Shown: positions 14,062 through 23,915, numbered from the stretch's first letter. The stretch: DNA of 64,000 bases from Paraburkholderia azotifigens (GCF_007995085.1 NZ_VOQS01000003.1:1240001-1304000), one strand, 5' to 3'. Made by a program: numbers and translations. Notes: generated by a model from the letters alone, not told the origin.

Positions 14062-15261
14062 ATGCGTGATCCCTTCCTCGCGCATCTGCGCAGCACGCTC
14101 GACCAGATTCGCGCCGATGGTTTTTATAAGACCGAACGCGTGATCGCAAGTCAGCAATCGTCCGATATTCAACTCGAGAGCGGCGCAGATGTGCTGAACT
14201 TCTGTGCGAACAATTATCTCGGGCTCGCGAACGATGCGCGCCTGATAGCCGCGGCAAAAGACGGGCTCGACAAGGACGGCTTCGGCATGGCCTCGGTGCG
14301 TTTCATCTGCGGCACGCAGACCGTGCACAAGGAACTCGAGCGTGCGCTGTCCGCGTTCCTGAAAACGGACGATTGCATTCTCTATTCGAGTTGCTTCGAC
14401 GCAAACGGCGGCCTGTTCGAAACGCTGCTCGACGACAACGACGCGATCATCAGCGATGAGCTGAATCACGCGAGCATCATCGACGGCGTGCGGCTGTCGA
14501 AAGCGAAGCGTTACCGCTACAAGAACAACGACCTCGCCGATCTCGAAGCGAAGCTGCGCGAAGCCGATGCAGCGGGCGCGCGCTTTAAGCTGATCGCGAC
14601 GGACGGCGTGTTTTCGATGGACGGCATCATCGCCAACCTCGCGGGCATCTGCGATCTCGCAGACCGCTACGGCGCGCTCGTGATGGTCGACGATTCGCAC
14701 GCGGTCGGCTTCATCGGCGAACACGGACGGGGCACGCCCGAACATTGCGGCGTGCTCGATCGCGTCGACATCATCACGGGCACGCTGGGCAAAGCGCTTG
14801 GCGGTGCATCGGGCGGCTACGTCGCGGCACGTCAGGAAATCGTCGATCTGTTGCGGCAGCGCTCACGTCCGTATCTTTTCTCGAACACGCTGACGCCGAG
14901 CATCGCGGCCGCGTCGCTGACGGTGCTCGAACTGCTCGCGAGCGACGAAGGTAAGCAACTGCGCGAACGCGTGCGCGCAAACGGTGCGCGCTTCCGTCAG
15001 GCGATGAGCGCGCACGGCTTCACGCTCGTGCCCGGCGAACATCCCATCATTCCCGTGATGCTCGGCGATGCGCAACTCGCCTCCAACATGGCGGACGCGC
15101 TGCTGAACGAAGGCGTGTATGTGATCGGCTTCTCGTATCCCGTCGTGCCGAAAGGCCGCGCGCGCATTCGCACGCAGATGAGCGCCGCGCACACGGCGGA
15201 ACAGATCGATCGGGCCGTCGACGCGTTCGCGCGCGTCGGCCGTTCGCTTGGCGTGATCTGA
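14062..15261 (+). CDS. kbl: Glycine C-acetyltransferase (2-amino-3-ketobutyrate CoA ligase)
   Basis: 399 residues, the full family length. A PLP-dependent alpha-oxoamine synthase: [12 protein letters not shown] near 53, the conserved [13 protein letters not shown] near 74, [15 protein letters not shown] near 210, and the PLP-lysine in [14 protein letters not shown] near 245. It splits 2-amino-3-ketobutyrate with CoA into glycine and acetyl-CoA, the second step of threonine breakdown. GGAG lies about ten bases before the ATG. tdh follows after 18 bases, so the two form an operon in the usual order. Confidence 0.96.
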   Translation: MRDPFLAHLRSTLDQIRADGFYKTERVIASQQSSDIQLESGADVLNFCANNYLGLANDARLIAAAKDGLDKDGFGMASVRFICGTQTVHKELERALSAFLKTDDCILYSSCFDANGGLFETLLDDNDAIISDELNHASIIDGVRLSKAKRYRYKNNDLADLEAKLREADAAGARFKLIATDGVFSMDGIIANLAGICDLADRYGALVMVDDSHAVGFIGEHGRGTPEHCGVLDRVDIITGTLGKALGGASGGYVAARQEIVDLLRQRSRPYLFSNTLTPSIAAASLTVLELLASDEGKQLRERVRANGARFRQAMSAHGFTLVPGEHPIIPVMLGDAQLASNMADALLNEGVYVIGFSYPVVPKGRARIRTQMSAAHTAEQIDRAVDAFARVGRSLGVI

Positions 15262-15279
15262 AACAAGGCATCGACATCA

Positions 15280-16308
15280 ATGAAAGCACTGGCAAAACTC
15301 GAACGCGCACCGGGTCTCACGCTAACGCGTGTGAAGAAGCCCGAGGTGGGTCATAACGACGTGATGATCCGCATCACGCGCACGGCAATCTGCGGCACCG
15401 ATATTCATATCTGGAAGTGGGACGACTGGGCACAGAAAACGATTCCCGTGCCGATGCATGTCGGCCATGAATACGTAGGCGAAATCGTCGAAATGGGCCA
15501 GGAAGTGCGCGGCTTTTCGATCGGCGATCGCGTATCGGGCGAAGGGCACATCACGTGCGGCTTCTGTCGCAACTGTCGCGCAGGTCGCCGGCATTTGTGC
15601 CGCAACACGGTCGGCGTGGGCGTGAATCGCGAGGGCGCGTTCGCCGAATATCTCGTGATTCCGGCGTTCAACGCGTTCAAGATTCCGCCTGAAATCTCCG
15701 ACGATCTCGCCGCGATCTTCGACCCGTTCGGCAACGCGACGCACACGGCGCTGTCGTTCGATCTTGTCGGCGAAGATGTGCTGATTACGGGCGCAGGACC
15801 GATCGGCATGATGGCCGTGGCGATCGCGAAGCACGTCGGCGCGCGCAACGTCGTGATCACCGACGTCAACGATTACCGGCTCGAACTCGCGCGGAAGATG
15901 GGCGCGACGCGCGCGGTGAATGTGTCGCGCGAATCGCTGCGCGACGTGATGAGCGATCTGCACATGACGGAAGGCTTCGACGTGGGCCTTGAAATGTCCG
16001 GCGTGCCGAGTGCGTTCACGTCGATGCTCGAAGCGATGAACCACGGCGGCAAGGTCGCGCTGCTCGGCATTCCGCCTGCGCAAACGGCGATCGACTGGAC
16101 GCAGGTTATCTTCAAAGGCCTCGAAATCAAGGGCATTTATGGCCGCGAGATGTTCGAGACCTGGTACAAGATGGTCGCGATGCTGCAAAGCGGCCTCGAT
16201 CTTTCGCCGATTCTCACGCACCGATTTGCCGTCGACGATTACGAAAAAGCCTTTGCCACGATGCTGTCGGGCGAAAGCGGCAAAGTGATTCTCGACTGGA
16301 CCGTCTGA
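15280..16308 (+). CDS. tdh: L-threonine 3-dehydrogenase
   Basis: 342 residues, full length for the zinc-dependent medium-chain dehydrogenase. Catalytic zinc ligands are in [10 protein letters not shown] (Cys near 38) and [10 protein letters not shown] (His-Glu near 63); the structural zinc loop is [15 protein letters not shown]; the NAD-binding stretch is [15 protein letters not shown]. It oxidises threonine to 2-amino-3-ketobutyrate, the substrate of the upstream kbl product. Cytoplasmic homotetramer by family. No ribosome site as strong as that of kbl; expression is probably coupled. Confidence 0.96.
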   Translation: MKALAKLERAPGLTLTRVKKPEVGHNDVMIRITRTAICGTDIHIWKWDDWAQKTIPVPMHVGHEYVGEIVEMGQEVRGFSIGDRVSGEGHITCGFCRNCRAGRRHLCRNTVGVGVNREGAFAEYLVIPAFNAFKIPPEISDDLAAIFDPFGNATHTALSFDLVGEDVLITGAGPIGMMAVAIAKHVGARNVVITDVNDYRLELARKMGATRAVNVSRESLRDVMSDLHMTEGFDVGLEMSGVPSAFTSMLEAMNHGGKVALLGIPPAQTAIDWTQVIFKGLEIKGIYGREMFETWYKMVAMLQSGLDLSPILTHRFAVDDYEKAFATMLSGESGKVILDWTV

Positions 16309-16327
16309 CGGCTCGGTAAAAGCGGAT

Positions 16328-16963
16328 TCAACCCGCAGGCGGCTTCGCCGCCTCTGTCTGAATGATGACGTGGATGTCGTCGCCCACAGCGGGATACCAC
16401 GTTGTCAGACCGAACTTCGATCGGCTGAACTGGCCGTCCGCGGAAAAACCGAGCGTATCGGCTTTCGTCAGCGGATCGCGGCCGTAGCCGTTGAACGTGA
16501 CATCGAGCGTGACCGGCAGCGTCACGCCGCGTATCGTCAGATCGCCCGTCAGCTTGCCGCGCGCGTCGCCCGTGCGCTCGAAGCGCGTGCTGACGAACCG
16601 GATCTGCGGATTGCGCTCCGCATCGAGCATATCCGTGCCCTTCACCATGCTGTCCAGTTGCGGAACATTCGTGTCGATGCTCGCCGCGTCGATCGTCACC
16701 GTCACCTGGCTCTTGTCCAGCCCGCCTTCCTTCCAGTCGATCTCACCTGCCACGCGGTCGAAGCGCATCGTGAAGCGCGTGTATTTGAAGTGATCGACGT
16801 TGAATGTGACGCTGGTGTGATGCGGATCGAGCTTGTACTGACCGACGGGCACGCGCGCTTCCGTCTGCGTGACCGTGTGCGTGACGACCTGCAGCGGCGT
16901 GCATGCGCCCAGGGCCGCGACGATCGCGACGGCAGACACGGCACGGCGAAAAACAATGCTCAT
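16328..16963 (-). CDS. YceI-family lipoprotein
   Basis: 211 residues. The start at 16963 (ATG) is taken over the GTG at 16972 because AAGGTGAG sits seven bases before it. The signal peptide ends in ALGAC, a lipobox, so the mature protein is anchored through Cys near residue 21. The rest is the YceI lipocalin-like barrel (YKLDPHHTSVTFNVDHFKY, then GDLTIRGVTLPVTLDV, then FGLTTWYPAVGDDI) which binds polyprenoid-like lipids. Divergent from the TetR gene at 17080. One of three YceI genes in the window. Confidence 0.9.
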   Translation of the reverse strand: MSIVFRRAVSAVAIVAALGACTPLQVVTHTVTQTEARVPVGQYKLDPHHTSVTFNVDHFKYTRFTMRFDRVAGEIDWKEGGLDKSQVTVTIDAASIDTNVPQLDSMVKGTDMLDAERNPQIRFVSTRFERTGDARGKLTGDLTIRGVTLPVTLDVTFNGYGRDPLTKADTLGFSADGQFSRSKFGLTTWYPAVGDDIHVIIQTEAAKPPAG

Positions 16964-17054
16964 GACACTCACCTTTTAAACAATCCTCCGACACGATAAT
17001 GCATGCCGCGCCAAACCGGCAGGTAATGCGAAGCGAGCCCATACTTGACGAAGG

Positions 17055-17068
17055 AGAATGATCGTTCT
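17055..17068. promoter_or_regulatory. TetR-type operator candidate
   Basis: AGAATGATCGTTCT, a palindrome with 12 of 14 bases symmetric, just 12 bases before the tetR ATG and right after a TTGACG that could be a -35 element (17045-17050). Its place between two divergent genes suggests that the TetR protein controls itself and the yceI lipoprotein. Confidence 0.5.
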
Positions 17069-17079
17069 ACCCTTCGGTC

Positions 17080-17721
17080 ATGGCTACTCCCGACGATACA
17101 CAAGACACGGCAGGCAGCGCGCGCGAGCGCCTGCTCGACGCGGCGGAAGCACTGATCTACGCGGGCGGCATCCACGCGACGGGCGTCGATGCGATCGTCC
17201 GGCAGTCGGGCACCGCGCGCAAAAGCTTCTACACGCATTTCGAATCGAAAGATGCGCTGGTCGCGGCCGCGCTCGAGCGCCGCGACGAACGCTGGATGAA
17301 GTGGTTCATCGAAGGGACGCTGCGCCGGGGCAAGAATCCGCGCGCGCGTCTGCTCGCGATGTTCGACGTGTTGCGCGAGTGGTTCGTATCGGACGACTTT
17401 CATGGCTGCGCGTTTCTCAACGCAGCGGGTGAGATCGCTTCGCCCGACGATCCCATCCGCGTCGTCGCGCGCGAACACAAGGAACGGCTGCTCGAATTCG
17501 TGCGCGTGCAATGCGACGAATACGTCGCGGCGACGGGCGAAGACAGCAGGCGCGCGGCGCGGCTGTCGCGCCAGTGGCTGATTCTGATCGACGGCGCGAT
17601 CGGTGTCGCGCTCGTCAGCGGCGATGCCGATGCCGCACTCGATGCGCGCGCCGCTGCCGGCCCGCTGCTCGATTCCGCAAGTGCAAGCTCCCGCTCGTCC
17701 AACCGGCGAGCGTCCACCTGA
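17080..17721 (+). CDS. TetR/AcrR-family regulator
   Basis: 213 residues. The N-terminal helix-turn-helix is standard: [20 protein letters not shown], then [20 protein letters not shown], near residues 13-60. The ligand-binding domain contains [18 protein letters not shown], common in the branch that senses small electrophiles or organic hydroperoxides. It faces the yceI lipoprotein and is followed 22 bases later by the NTF2-like gene, with which it is probably co-transcribed. An operator-like palindrome lies right before its start. The effector is unknown. Confidence 0.9.
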   Translation: MATPDDTQDTAGSARERLLDAAEALIYAGGIHATGVDAIVRQSGTARKSFYTHFESKDALVAAALERRDERWMKWFIEGTLRRGKNPRARLLAMFDVLREWFVSDDFHGCAFLNAAGEIASPDDPIRVVAREHKERLLEFVRVQCDEYVAATGEDSRRAARLSRQWLILIDGAIGVALVSGDADAALDARAAAGPLLDSASASSRSSNRRAST

Positions 17722-17743
17722 CGCAGTTCAACGAGGAATCATC

Positions 17744-18220
17744 ATGGCCGATATCGAAAGACGTCCACCCGTCCCGCCGTTCACGCGCGAGACGGCCATC
17801 CAGAAAGTGCGTGCCGCCGAAGATGCATGGAACACGCGCGAGCCCGAGCGCGTGTCGCTTGCGTATACGCCGGACAGCAAATGGCGCAACCGCTCGGAGT
17901 TCCCGGTGGGCCGCGCTGAAATCGTCACGTTCCTGCAGCGCAAATGGGCGAGGGAACTGGACTATCGGCTGATCAAGGAACTGTGGGCGTTCACCGACAA
18001 CCGTATCGCCGTGCGCTTTGCTTATGAGTGGCGCGACGATTCGGGCAACTGGTTCCGTTCGTACGGCAACGAGAACTGGGAGTTCGACGAAAACGGCTTG
18101 ATGGCGTATCGCCATGCGAGCATCAATGACAAACCGATCCGCGAAGAAGAGCGTCTGTATCGCTGGCCGCTGGGCCGTCGTCCGGACGATCATCCCGGGC
18201 TGTCGGAACTGGGCCTGTAA
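17744..18220 (+). CDS. NTF2-fold protein, DUF1348 type
   Basis: 158 residues, a close match along its whole length to the DUF1348 branch of the SnoaL/NTF2 fold: [68 protein letters not shown], and the tail [14 protein letters not shown]. Start fixed by GAGGAA before the ATG; the longer frame starting at 17603 overlaps tetR. Cytoplasmic; the family has a pocket but no agreed reaction. Pairing with a TetR gene upstream is common for this family. Confidence 0.9.
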   Translation: MADIERRPPVPPFTRETAIQKVRAAEDAWNTREPERVSLAYTPDSKWRNRSEFPVGRAEIVTFLQRKWARELDYRLIKELWAFTDNRIAVRFAYEWRDDSGNWFRSYGNENWEFDENGLMAYRHASINDKPIREEERLYRWPLGRRPDDHPGLSELGL

Positions 18221-18432
18221 TTCACGCTCATTCAAACGGTGGACGCGCGCACGGCGCGTTCACCAGGATGCAATCGTTCGTTCGCTATCGTTGCCGTCTG
18301 CAGGCGCGTTGTCGTCCCGAGCGCACACTCCATTTCGGTGTAGGGTTTGTGGGGTACAGTGCGCGACTGGAGAGCAATTCGACACTAATCGCGACATTCA
18401 GATGCCGGCACGCGACCGGTTGCGGAGAGCAC

Positions 18433-18960
18433 ATGCCGTTTGGGAAGATCAAGAACAAGATTCGTCGTGCATGCGTGGCAGGTTGTGTAGCAAGCATCGG
18501 TTGGCTGGTAGCGTCGGGCGCGCAGGCCGCCGACTGGTGCAGCGGCGGCATCTGGGCCGATGCGATGATCGGCTCGTATCACATCAATCCCGACCCGGAT
18601 ACCCACTTCGAGCCGTTCAATCCCGGCCTTGGCGTCGAATGCTGGCTCAACGGGCAATGGGCGTTGACGGCGGGCGGTTTCCGCAATTCGTTGCGTCGTC
18701 CGTCGTGGTACGGCGGCGGCGTGTGGGCGCCGGAGTTCGTGCACTATGGCTTCATTCGCCTCGCGGTGATCGGCGGCATCATCTCCGGCTATAACTACGG
18801 CAACTGGGGGCTCGGCCACGATCACACGATCGGCCCCGTCGTGGCACCCATCGTGATGCTCGAATACAAGCGCGTCGGTGCGAACATCATCGTCGTTCCG
18901 CCCATTCCTTCCGATAATCTGCCGTTCACACTCGGCTTTCAGGTGAAGTTCAAGTTCTGA
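18433..18960 (+). CDS. Small exported beta-barrel-like protein (hypothetical)
   Basis: 175 residues with a signal peptide ending in SGAQA|ADW. The start at 18433 follows GGAGAG; an upstream frame to 18268 has no support. The mature chain alternates hydrophobic and polar residues, is rich in Gly, Trp and Tyr, and ends in aromatic Phe (FQVKFKF), all typical of an outer-membrane barrel. It resembles the small 8-strand barrels of PagP or PagL type, but I cannot find their catalytic residues with certainty, so no enzyme function is given. Stands alone. Confidence 0.7.
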   Translation: MPFGKIKNKIRRACVAGCVASIGWLVASGAQAADWCSGGIWADAMIGSYHINPDPDTHFEPFNPGLGVECWLNGQWALTAGGFRNSLRRPSWYGGGVWAPEFVHYGFIRLAVIGGIISGYNYGNWGLGHDHTIGPVVAPIVMLEYKRVGANIIVVPPIPSDNLPFTLGFQVKFKF

Positions 18961-19003
18961 ACGCAACTCACTGAACGGTCCACTTTTGCTTTCGAACCAG
19001 AAT

Positions 19004-19020
19004 GGTGAGGCTTTTCGGGA
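19004..19020 (-). repeat. Dispersed iteron copy A
   Basis: GGTGAGGCTTTTCGGGA, the reverse complement of the origin iteron core. First of three copies in the 354-base gap between the exported barrel-like gene and the LysR gene; nothing else is recognised in this gap. A GTTTAC follows at 19026-19031. Confidence 0.8.
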
Positions 19021-19149
19021 GTTGTGTTTACGGTGAAGCATCGAGGCAATCCTTGCATCACCTGAAGCATAAAAACCCCTGAAAACAGGCATCTAAATGG
19101 CGCGCGCGATACGTTCGACGTTATCGGGGTGAATCGCGCATGCATCAAA

Positions 19150-19166
19150 GGTGAGCGTTTACGGGG
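19150..19166 (-). repeat. Dispersed iteron copy B
   Basis: GGTGAGCGTTTACGGGG preceded by AAA. With copy C it forms an inverted pair upstream of the LysR gene. It carries GTTTAC as do the copies at 11594-11648. Confidence 0.8.
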
Positions 19167-19189
19167 CGTCGAATGCCAGTACAACTGCC

Positions 19190-19206
19190 TCCCGAAAGCT
19201 CTCACC
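19190..19206 (+). repeat. Dispersed iteron copy C
   Basis: TCCCGAAAGCTCTCACC followed by TTT. The only distal copy in the same orientation as the origin array; it faces copy B across 23 bases. Confidence 0.8.
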
Positions 19207-19314
19207 TTTGCAACGCAACCGTGCGAACGGATCGGACGCGACGATCACCGCAAGCCCGCCGACGCCGTTCATAATCGCAACAACGCGATCCATCGCATGC
19301 AGCGGAAGGCGTCA

Positions 19315-20184
19315 ATGAACGATTCGAACCTGGACTGGAGCGACGTGCGCATCTTCCTCGCGATCGCCCGCTGCGGCACGCTGGGCGCGGCTGCGCGCCA
19401 ACTCGGCCAGACCCAGCCGACGATGGGCAGGCGGCTGCGCGCGCTCGAAGAAGCCCTCGGTCACACGCTCTTTCAGCGCACGGCCGAAGGCTTCGTGCTC
19501 ACCGACGAAGGTCACGCCGTGTTGATCTACGCCGAGCGCATGGAAGAAGAAGCGCACGCGTTCATGCGTTCGCTTGCGGGCAGCGAGCAGCAATTGTCGG
19601 GCAGCTTGCGCGTGTCGTCGTCGGACTGGTACGGCATCCATGTGCTGACGCCCGTGTTCGCCGGGTTTCTCGCGCGTCATCCGCAGATGTCGATCGAGCT
19701 GATTACCGATTCGCGGCGCTACAACCTCGCGCGCCGCGAAGCCGATCTGGTGTTTCGCATCACGCCGTTCGACGAGTCGGACGTCATCCAGCGCAAGCTG
19801 ATGCACATGGATTACGCGCTGTACGGACGCATCGATCTCGTCGCGCCCGTGCGCGGCGACGGCGCGGGCCAGTCGCTGATCACGATGGATAGCGCGTTCG
19901 GCGAACTGCCCGACGTCGCGTGGATCCGGCACATGCTGCCGAACGCGCACATTGCGTACGCCAGCAACAACCGCGGCGTGCAGGCGCGCATGTGCGCGGA
20001 AGGCGGCGGTTTCGCGGTGCTGCCGTGCCCGCTCGGCGACAACACGCCGGGACTGCGGCGCATCGATCTCGGCGAAACGCCGCCCGGCCGCGACGTATGG
20101 CTCGGCTACCACCGCGACCTGAAACGTCTCGCACGTCTGCGTGCCTTGCTCGATGTGGTGATCGAGCGCCTCGCTAACGTGTGA
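19315..20184 (+). CDS. LysR-family regulator
   Basis: 289 residues. Helix-turn-helix at the N-terminus (VRIFLAIARCGTLGAAARQL, then TQPTMGRRLRALEEALG) and a periplasmic-binding-type effector domain. Start at 19315 follows GGAAGG; the frame opening at 19129 would include the iteron pair. The nearest enzyme is the oxidoreductase at 20200-21186, which is convergent with it, not divergent, so the usual LysR target pairing is absent. The three iteron copies upstream lie where its promoter should be, so replication protein binding might affect it. Confidence 0.9.
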   Translation: MNDSNLDWSDVRIFLAIARCGTLGAAARQLGQTQPTMGRRLRALEEALGHTLFQRTAEGFVLTDEGHAVLIYAERMEEEAHAFMRSLAGSEQQLSGSLRVSSSDWYGIHVLTPVFAGFLARHPQMSIELITDSRRYNLARREADLVFRITPFDESDVIQRKLMHMDYALYGRIDLVAPVRGDGAGQSLITMDSAFGELPDVAWIRHMLPNAHIAYASNNRGVQARMCAEGGGFAVLPCPLGDNTPGLRRIDLGETPPGRDVWLGYHRDLKRLARLRALLDVVIERLANV

Positions 20185-20199
20185 GCCAATACAGCTTCA

Positions 20200-21186
20200 T
20201 CAATCGATCTCGACGACGATCTTGCCCCGTGCGGTGCGTTCCGTGATCGCGTCGTACGCACGTTCGGCCGAAGCGAGATCGAAGCGGCGCGGATCGAGAT
20301 GCGGCGTCAGCTTGCCTTGCTCGGCAAGACGCGTCGCCTCGGCCAGCATCTCGCCGTGATGCGCGCGATGCTTGCCGGTGAGCAGTGGATGCAGCGTAAA
20401 CACACCGGAATACGTGGCCTCGCGAAACGACAGCGGCGCGAGCGCGTGCGTACCCCAGCCGAGCGCGCTCACGACGTGACCGAAATGTTTGACGGCGGCG
20501 AATGACGCATCGAGCGTCGCCCCGCCAACCGTATCGACGACGAGATCGAAACCATCGCCTGCTGTCTGTTCGAAAACGTACTGTTCGACGGTGCGCGCCG
20601 CGTAATCGATCGGCGTCGCGCCGAAGCGCGCGACGAGATCCTGATCGCGCGCGCTTGCCGTCGCGAAGACCTGCGCGCCGAGCGCGCGAGCCAGCTGCAC
20701 CGACACATGCCCGACGCCGCCCGCGCCGCCTTGCACGAGCACGGTTTGACCGGCCTGCAGACGCGCGCGGTCGACGATTCCCGCATACGACGTGATGAAC
20801 GCGAGCGGCAGCGCGGCGGCTTCGCGCATCGACAGATTCGACGGCTTGTGCGCGAGCAGTTGAGCGTCGACGGAAGCATATTGCGCGAGCGAACCCTGAA
20901 TACCGCCGACGCCGCCCGTCATCCCATACACCTCGTCGCCGGCCTTGAAGCGCGTCACGTCCGCACCGACCGCGACGACCACGCCCGCGAGATCGATGCC
21001 GAGCACGAGCGGCAGCGGATGACGCGCGTGCGCCGCGTTCCCTGCACGAATCTTCGTGTCGAGCGGATTAAGGCCGCTGGCCTTGATCTGTACGAGCACT
21101 TCGCCGCGCGCGGGCTCGGGAATGGGCAGCGTCGTCGGTTCGAGCGGACCTTTGTACTGGCTGAGAACGAGGGCTTGCATGGACAT
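20200..21186 (-). CDS. Zinc-independent quinone-oxidoreductase-like NADP(H) dehydrogenase
   Basis: 328 residues, medium-chain dehydrogenase of the quinone oxidoreductase branch. GIDLAGVVVAVGADV near 80 and the nucleotide-binding VQGGAGGVGHVSVQLARALG near 155 are clear; no zinc-ligand Cys cluster is present. Such enzymes reduce quinones or enones with NADPH. Start at 21186 is set by GGAG six bases upstream. Convergent with the LysR gene with 15 bases between stops. Physiological substrate unknown. Confidence 0.88.
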   Translation of the reverse strand: MSMQALVLSQYKGPLEPTTLPIPEPARGEVLVQIKASGLNPLDTKIRAGNAAHARHPLPLVLGIDLAGVVVAVGADVTRFKAGDEVYGMTGGVGGIQGSLAQYASVDAQLLAHKPSNLSMREAAALPLAFITSYAGIVDRARLQAGQTVLVQGGAGGVGHVSVQLARALGAQVFATASARDQDLVARFGATPIDYAARTVEQYVFEQTAGDGFDLVVDTVGGATLDASFAAVKHFGHVVSALGWGTHALAPLSFREATYSGVFTLHPLLTGKHRAHHGEMLAEATRLAEQGKLTPHLDPRRFDLASAERAYDAITERTARGKIVVEID

Positions 21187-21352
21187 GATGAACTCCGGCA
21201 GAAGATGGATGCAGTTGACAGAAGACATCATCGGCGAATGCAGAAGCCCGGTAAATCAACGATTTAGCACGACGCCCAAACGTAAATGCATGGCGGCGTA
21301 TACCTGGGTATGCGAATGGAAGCCGGCAAGAACACAGGCAGCACAGGCTAAA

Positions 21353-21369
21353 GGTGAGAACCTGCGGGA
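21353..21369 (-). repeat. Dispersed iteron copy D
   Basis: GGTGAGAACCTGCGGGA, less conserved in the middle. Lies with copy E in the 369-base gap between the oxidoreductase start and the histidine kinase stop; no gene is seen in this gap. Confidence 0.65.
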
Positions 21370-21477
21370 GTGAGCGGAAAGCGTCGAGGAGGCGCACCGC
21401 CGGCCGCCGCAGACCCTTGCTGGATAAGGCTCCGCGGGCAGGCTCAAAAAGCTGGCGAGGCGCGGAGCGCGCTCAAT

Positions 21478-21494
21478 GGTGAGGCTTTGCGGGA
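21478..21494 (-). repeat. Dispersed iteron copy E
   Basis: GGTGAGGCTTTGCGGGA, 125 bases after copy D and in the same orientation; a half-copy CTCACCTTT facing it lies near 21530. Confidence 0.75.
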
Positions 21495-21555
21495 GCCAGG
21501 AAAAGTGACATCGCAGCGCATCGCACGGCTCACCTTTAGCGCGCGCCTGCTTACA

Positions 21556-23334
21556 TCAGACAAGACCGGCGATGTTGCGGCCGTCGCGATGCGAGAGCAC
21601 ATCGGCGAGCCGTTCCATCGAAACGGGCTTCGTCAGGTGATAGTCGAAGCCGGCGGCGAGCGCGCGCGACTTGTCGGATTCCGATGAGTAGCCAGTCAAT
21701 GCGATCAGGAACATGTGCGTGAGCGCCTCGTTCGATCGGATCGTGCGCGCTACTTCGAAGCCATCCATTTCCGGCATGCCGATATCGATGATGCCGACTT
21801 CCGGTAACTCTTTCGCCGCGAGCTTCACGGCGTCGCGTCCGCTACGCGCGACGATCACCTGATGACCTTCCAGTTCCAGCAGCAGATGCAGCGCGTCCAG
21901 CGCGTCGACGTTGTCGTCGACGAGCATGATGCGGCTCGGCGCGGCGCTGATTGCGGTCACCGGATCGTGTGCGCTCCGCGGCTCGCAATCGAGTATCGGC
22001 AGTTGCAGCGTGACGCGCGTGCCGTGACCGACGCCCTGGCTGTCGAGCGCAATCGTGCCGTCGTGCAGTTCGATGAGCCGCTTCGCGACCGCGAGGCCGA
22101 TGCCGAGTCCGCCTTCCGAGCGGTGCATGTTGGCCTGCGACTGCGCGAACAGCTCGAATACGTGGTCGAGTGCTTCGCGGCTCATGCCGACGCCGTTGTC
22201 CTCGATGACGATCGACACCATGCCGCCAGGCTCCGCGTCGTCCGTCTCGCCGCCGGCGTCCAGCCGCACGCGCAGCTTCAGCGTGCCGCCGACGGGCGTG
22301 TACTTCGCCGCGTTCGACAGCAGATTGCCGACCACCTGGCTCAGGCGCACATGATCGGCGCGCACGTAAACGGGCAGATCGAGCCCCTCGATTTCGAGCC
22401 GATGCTTGCGCGCGTCGATGTGATGCTTGAGCGCGGTAATCGCGTCGTAGACGATCTCGTTCAGCGAAGTGCGGCTGTACTTGATTGCGAGCTTGCCGTG
22501 CCGCAGACGCGCGGCATCGAGCAGATCGTCGACGAGCGTGCGCAACTGGCGCATCTGCCGTTGCGCGATGGCGAGCACGTCGGTGGCCTGGTCTTCGCCT
22601 GCGCAAAGCAGCTTGAGCGCGGCGATCGAACTGTCGATGGGCGCCATCGGATTGCGCAGTTCATGCCCGAGCATCGCGATGAATTCGTCGCGCCGGTGTG
22701 CCGCGTCTTCCAGCGCGCGCCGCGCCTGTTGCGCGGCGGCCGCTTCCGCTTCGGCGGCCTGTTGCGCGTCGAGCAGCGTGAGCGCGGCGCCTGCGAGCAC
22801 GGCGAGATTGCCGAGCAGGCGCACGTCTTCGCGATCGAAGCGATGCTCGTCGTGCGACGCGACCCAGATCGCGCCCAGCTGCTTCGAGTCCTGGCCGCGG
22901 ATCGGAATAGGCGTGATGATGCCTTCCGTCATGACGGCGCCTGCATCGCGCAAACTCTTGAAGAACGTGTGCGGCTCGACGAACAGTTGCGGCGCGCCGA
23001 GTTCGAGCGTCATGCCGCACGGACATTCGGCCCACGCGGTCGTTTTGCCTTCGAACCCCGCGCACGCACCGGCGACCGCGCGCCAGCGGAACACGGCGTT
23101 GCCTTTTGCGCTGGTTTCGAGCAGGCTGATGCCTGCGCTGCCCGCACGGCAGGCGGTGAGCGCCGCATCGGCGATGGCTTGCAGCAAGGTGTCGCGGCGG
23201 CCCGTTTGCGCGCCGGCTACGGTGACGAGGGTGTGGACTTCGGCTGCGTGATCCGGCGTGCGGGCCGGTCGGTCTTTCAGGTCGTCGGTGCGCAATACGC
23301 CCGCCCGGCGGGCGCTTTCGATGCCGTCGCTCAT
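21556..23334 (-). CDS. Hybrid sensor histidine kinase (GAF-HisKA-HATPase-REC)
   Basis: 592 residues, no membrane segment, so a cytoplasmic sensor. A GAF domain spans about 30-190. The phospho-acceptor His is in FIAMLGHELRNPMAP near 230; the ATP-binding domain shows NLLSNAAKYTP, IEDNGVGM and GGLGIGLAVAKRL; the C-terminal receiver (IMLVDDNVDAL, DIGMPEMDGFEVA, LTGY, LTKPV) is complete. The start is uncertain: an ATG at 23334 is used; a TTG at 23388 has been considered. No separate response regulator adjoins it, so output passes through the attached receiver or a distant partner. Confidence 0.92.
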   Translation of the reverse strand: MSDGIESARRAGVLRTDDLKDRPARTPDHAAEVHTLVTVAGAQTGRRDTLLQAIADAALTACRAGSAGISLLETSAKGNAVFRWRAVAGACAGFEGKTTAWAECPCGMTLELGAPQLFVEPHTFFKSLRDAGAVMTEGIITPIPIRGQDSKQLGAIWVASHDEHRFDREDVRLLGNLAVLAGAALTLLDAQQAAEAEAAAAQQARRALEDAAHRRDEFIAMLGHELRNPMAPIDSSIAALKLLCAGEDQATDVLAIAQRQMRQLRTLVDDLLDAARLRHGKLAIKYSRTSLNEIVYDAITALKHHIDARKHRLEIEGLDLPVYVRADHVRLSQVVGNLLSNAAKYTPVGGTLKLRVRLDAGGETDDAEPGGMVSIVIEDNGVGMSREALDHVFELFAQSQANMHRSEGGLGIGLAVAKRLIELHDGTIALDSQGVGHGTRVTLQLPILDCEPRSAHDPVTAISAAPSRIMLVDDNVDALDALHLLLELEGHQVIVARSGRDAVKLAAKELPEVGIIDIGMPEMDGFEVARTIRSNEALTHMFLIALTGYSSESDKSRALAAGFDYHLTKPVSMERLADVLSHRDGRNIAGLV

Positions 23335-23513
23335 GGTGTCGATCAAGTGTGGTGTGCAACGTTCCCCGCGTGTCTGCAGTGTCTGCAATTGGCAGGCCGA
23401 CCGTTATCAAAGAAGTATAGGCGTTGCATTCATATGATCGCGCCGGATTTTGCGGCGCCGGTATTGGTACGTTCCCTGCGTGTCAATCAGGCTCAGTCTT
23501 GTGGAGGAAAGCG

Positions 23514-23915
23514 ATGAACCAGCAAACAGCTTATGAAGGCGGATGCGCGTGCGGCGCGGTGCGTTTTCGCGCGCGCGGTGCGCCGGGTCGCGTGGGAATG
23601 TGTCACTGCATGACGTGTCGGCGCGTGCACGGATCGGCATTCGGTTCGTACGCGATTTTCAATCGCGACGAAGTCACGCTGTCGGGCAACACGCGCGAAT
23701 GGCGAAGCTCGGAGCATGGCAGGCGTCACTTCTGCCCTCTGTGCGGGTCGGTGGCGTTCATGGTCTACACGAACCGCGACGAGATCGCCGTGCCGATCGG
23801 CGCGTTCGATCAGCCGGGGTTGTTCGAGCCCGCGTATGAACTGTGGTGCAAGCGCAAGGAGCCCTGGTTGCCGAAGGGCGTGCGCCGGGAATACGACGAG
23901 GAGCGCGAGCACTGA
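23514..23915 (+). CDS. GFA-family (glutathione-dependent formaldehyde-activating-like) protein
   Basis: 133 residues. The metal sites of the GFA/CENP-V fold are all present: GGCACGAVRF, GMCHCMTCRRVHGS, then HFCPLCGS, seven Cys in the usual spacing. Start at 23514 follows GGAGGAAA. The family includes an S-hydroxymethylglutathione synthase, but most members have not been tested and may act on other thiol adducts. Stands alone between the kinase and a small convergent gene. Confidence 0.9.
   Translation: MNQQTAYEGGCACGAVRFRARGAPGRVGMCHCMTCRRVHGSAFGSYAIFNRDEVTLSGNTREWRSSEHGRRHFCPLCGSVAFMVYTNRDEIAVPIGAFDQPGLFEPAYELWCKRKEPWLPKGVRREYDEEREH

Noticed and set aside
21862..23517. 551-codon top-strand frame opposite the hybrid kinase
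   Set aside because: Antisense shadow; His/Arg/Ala-rich without domain content.
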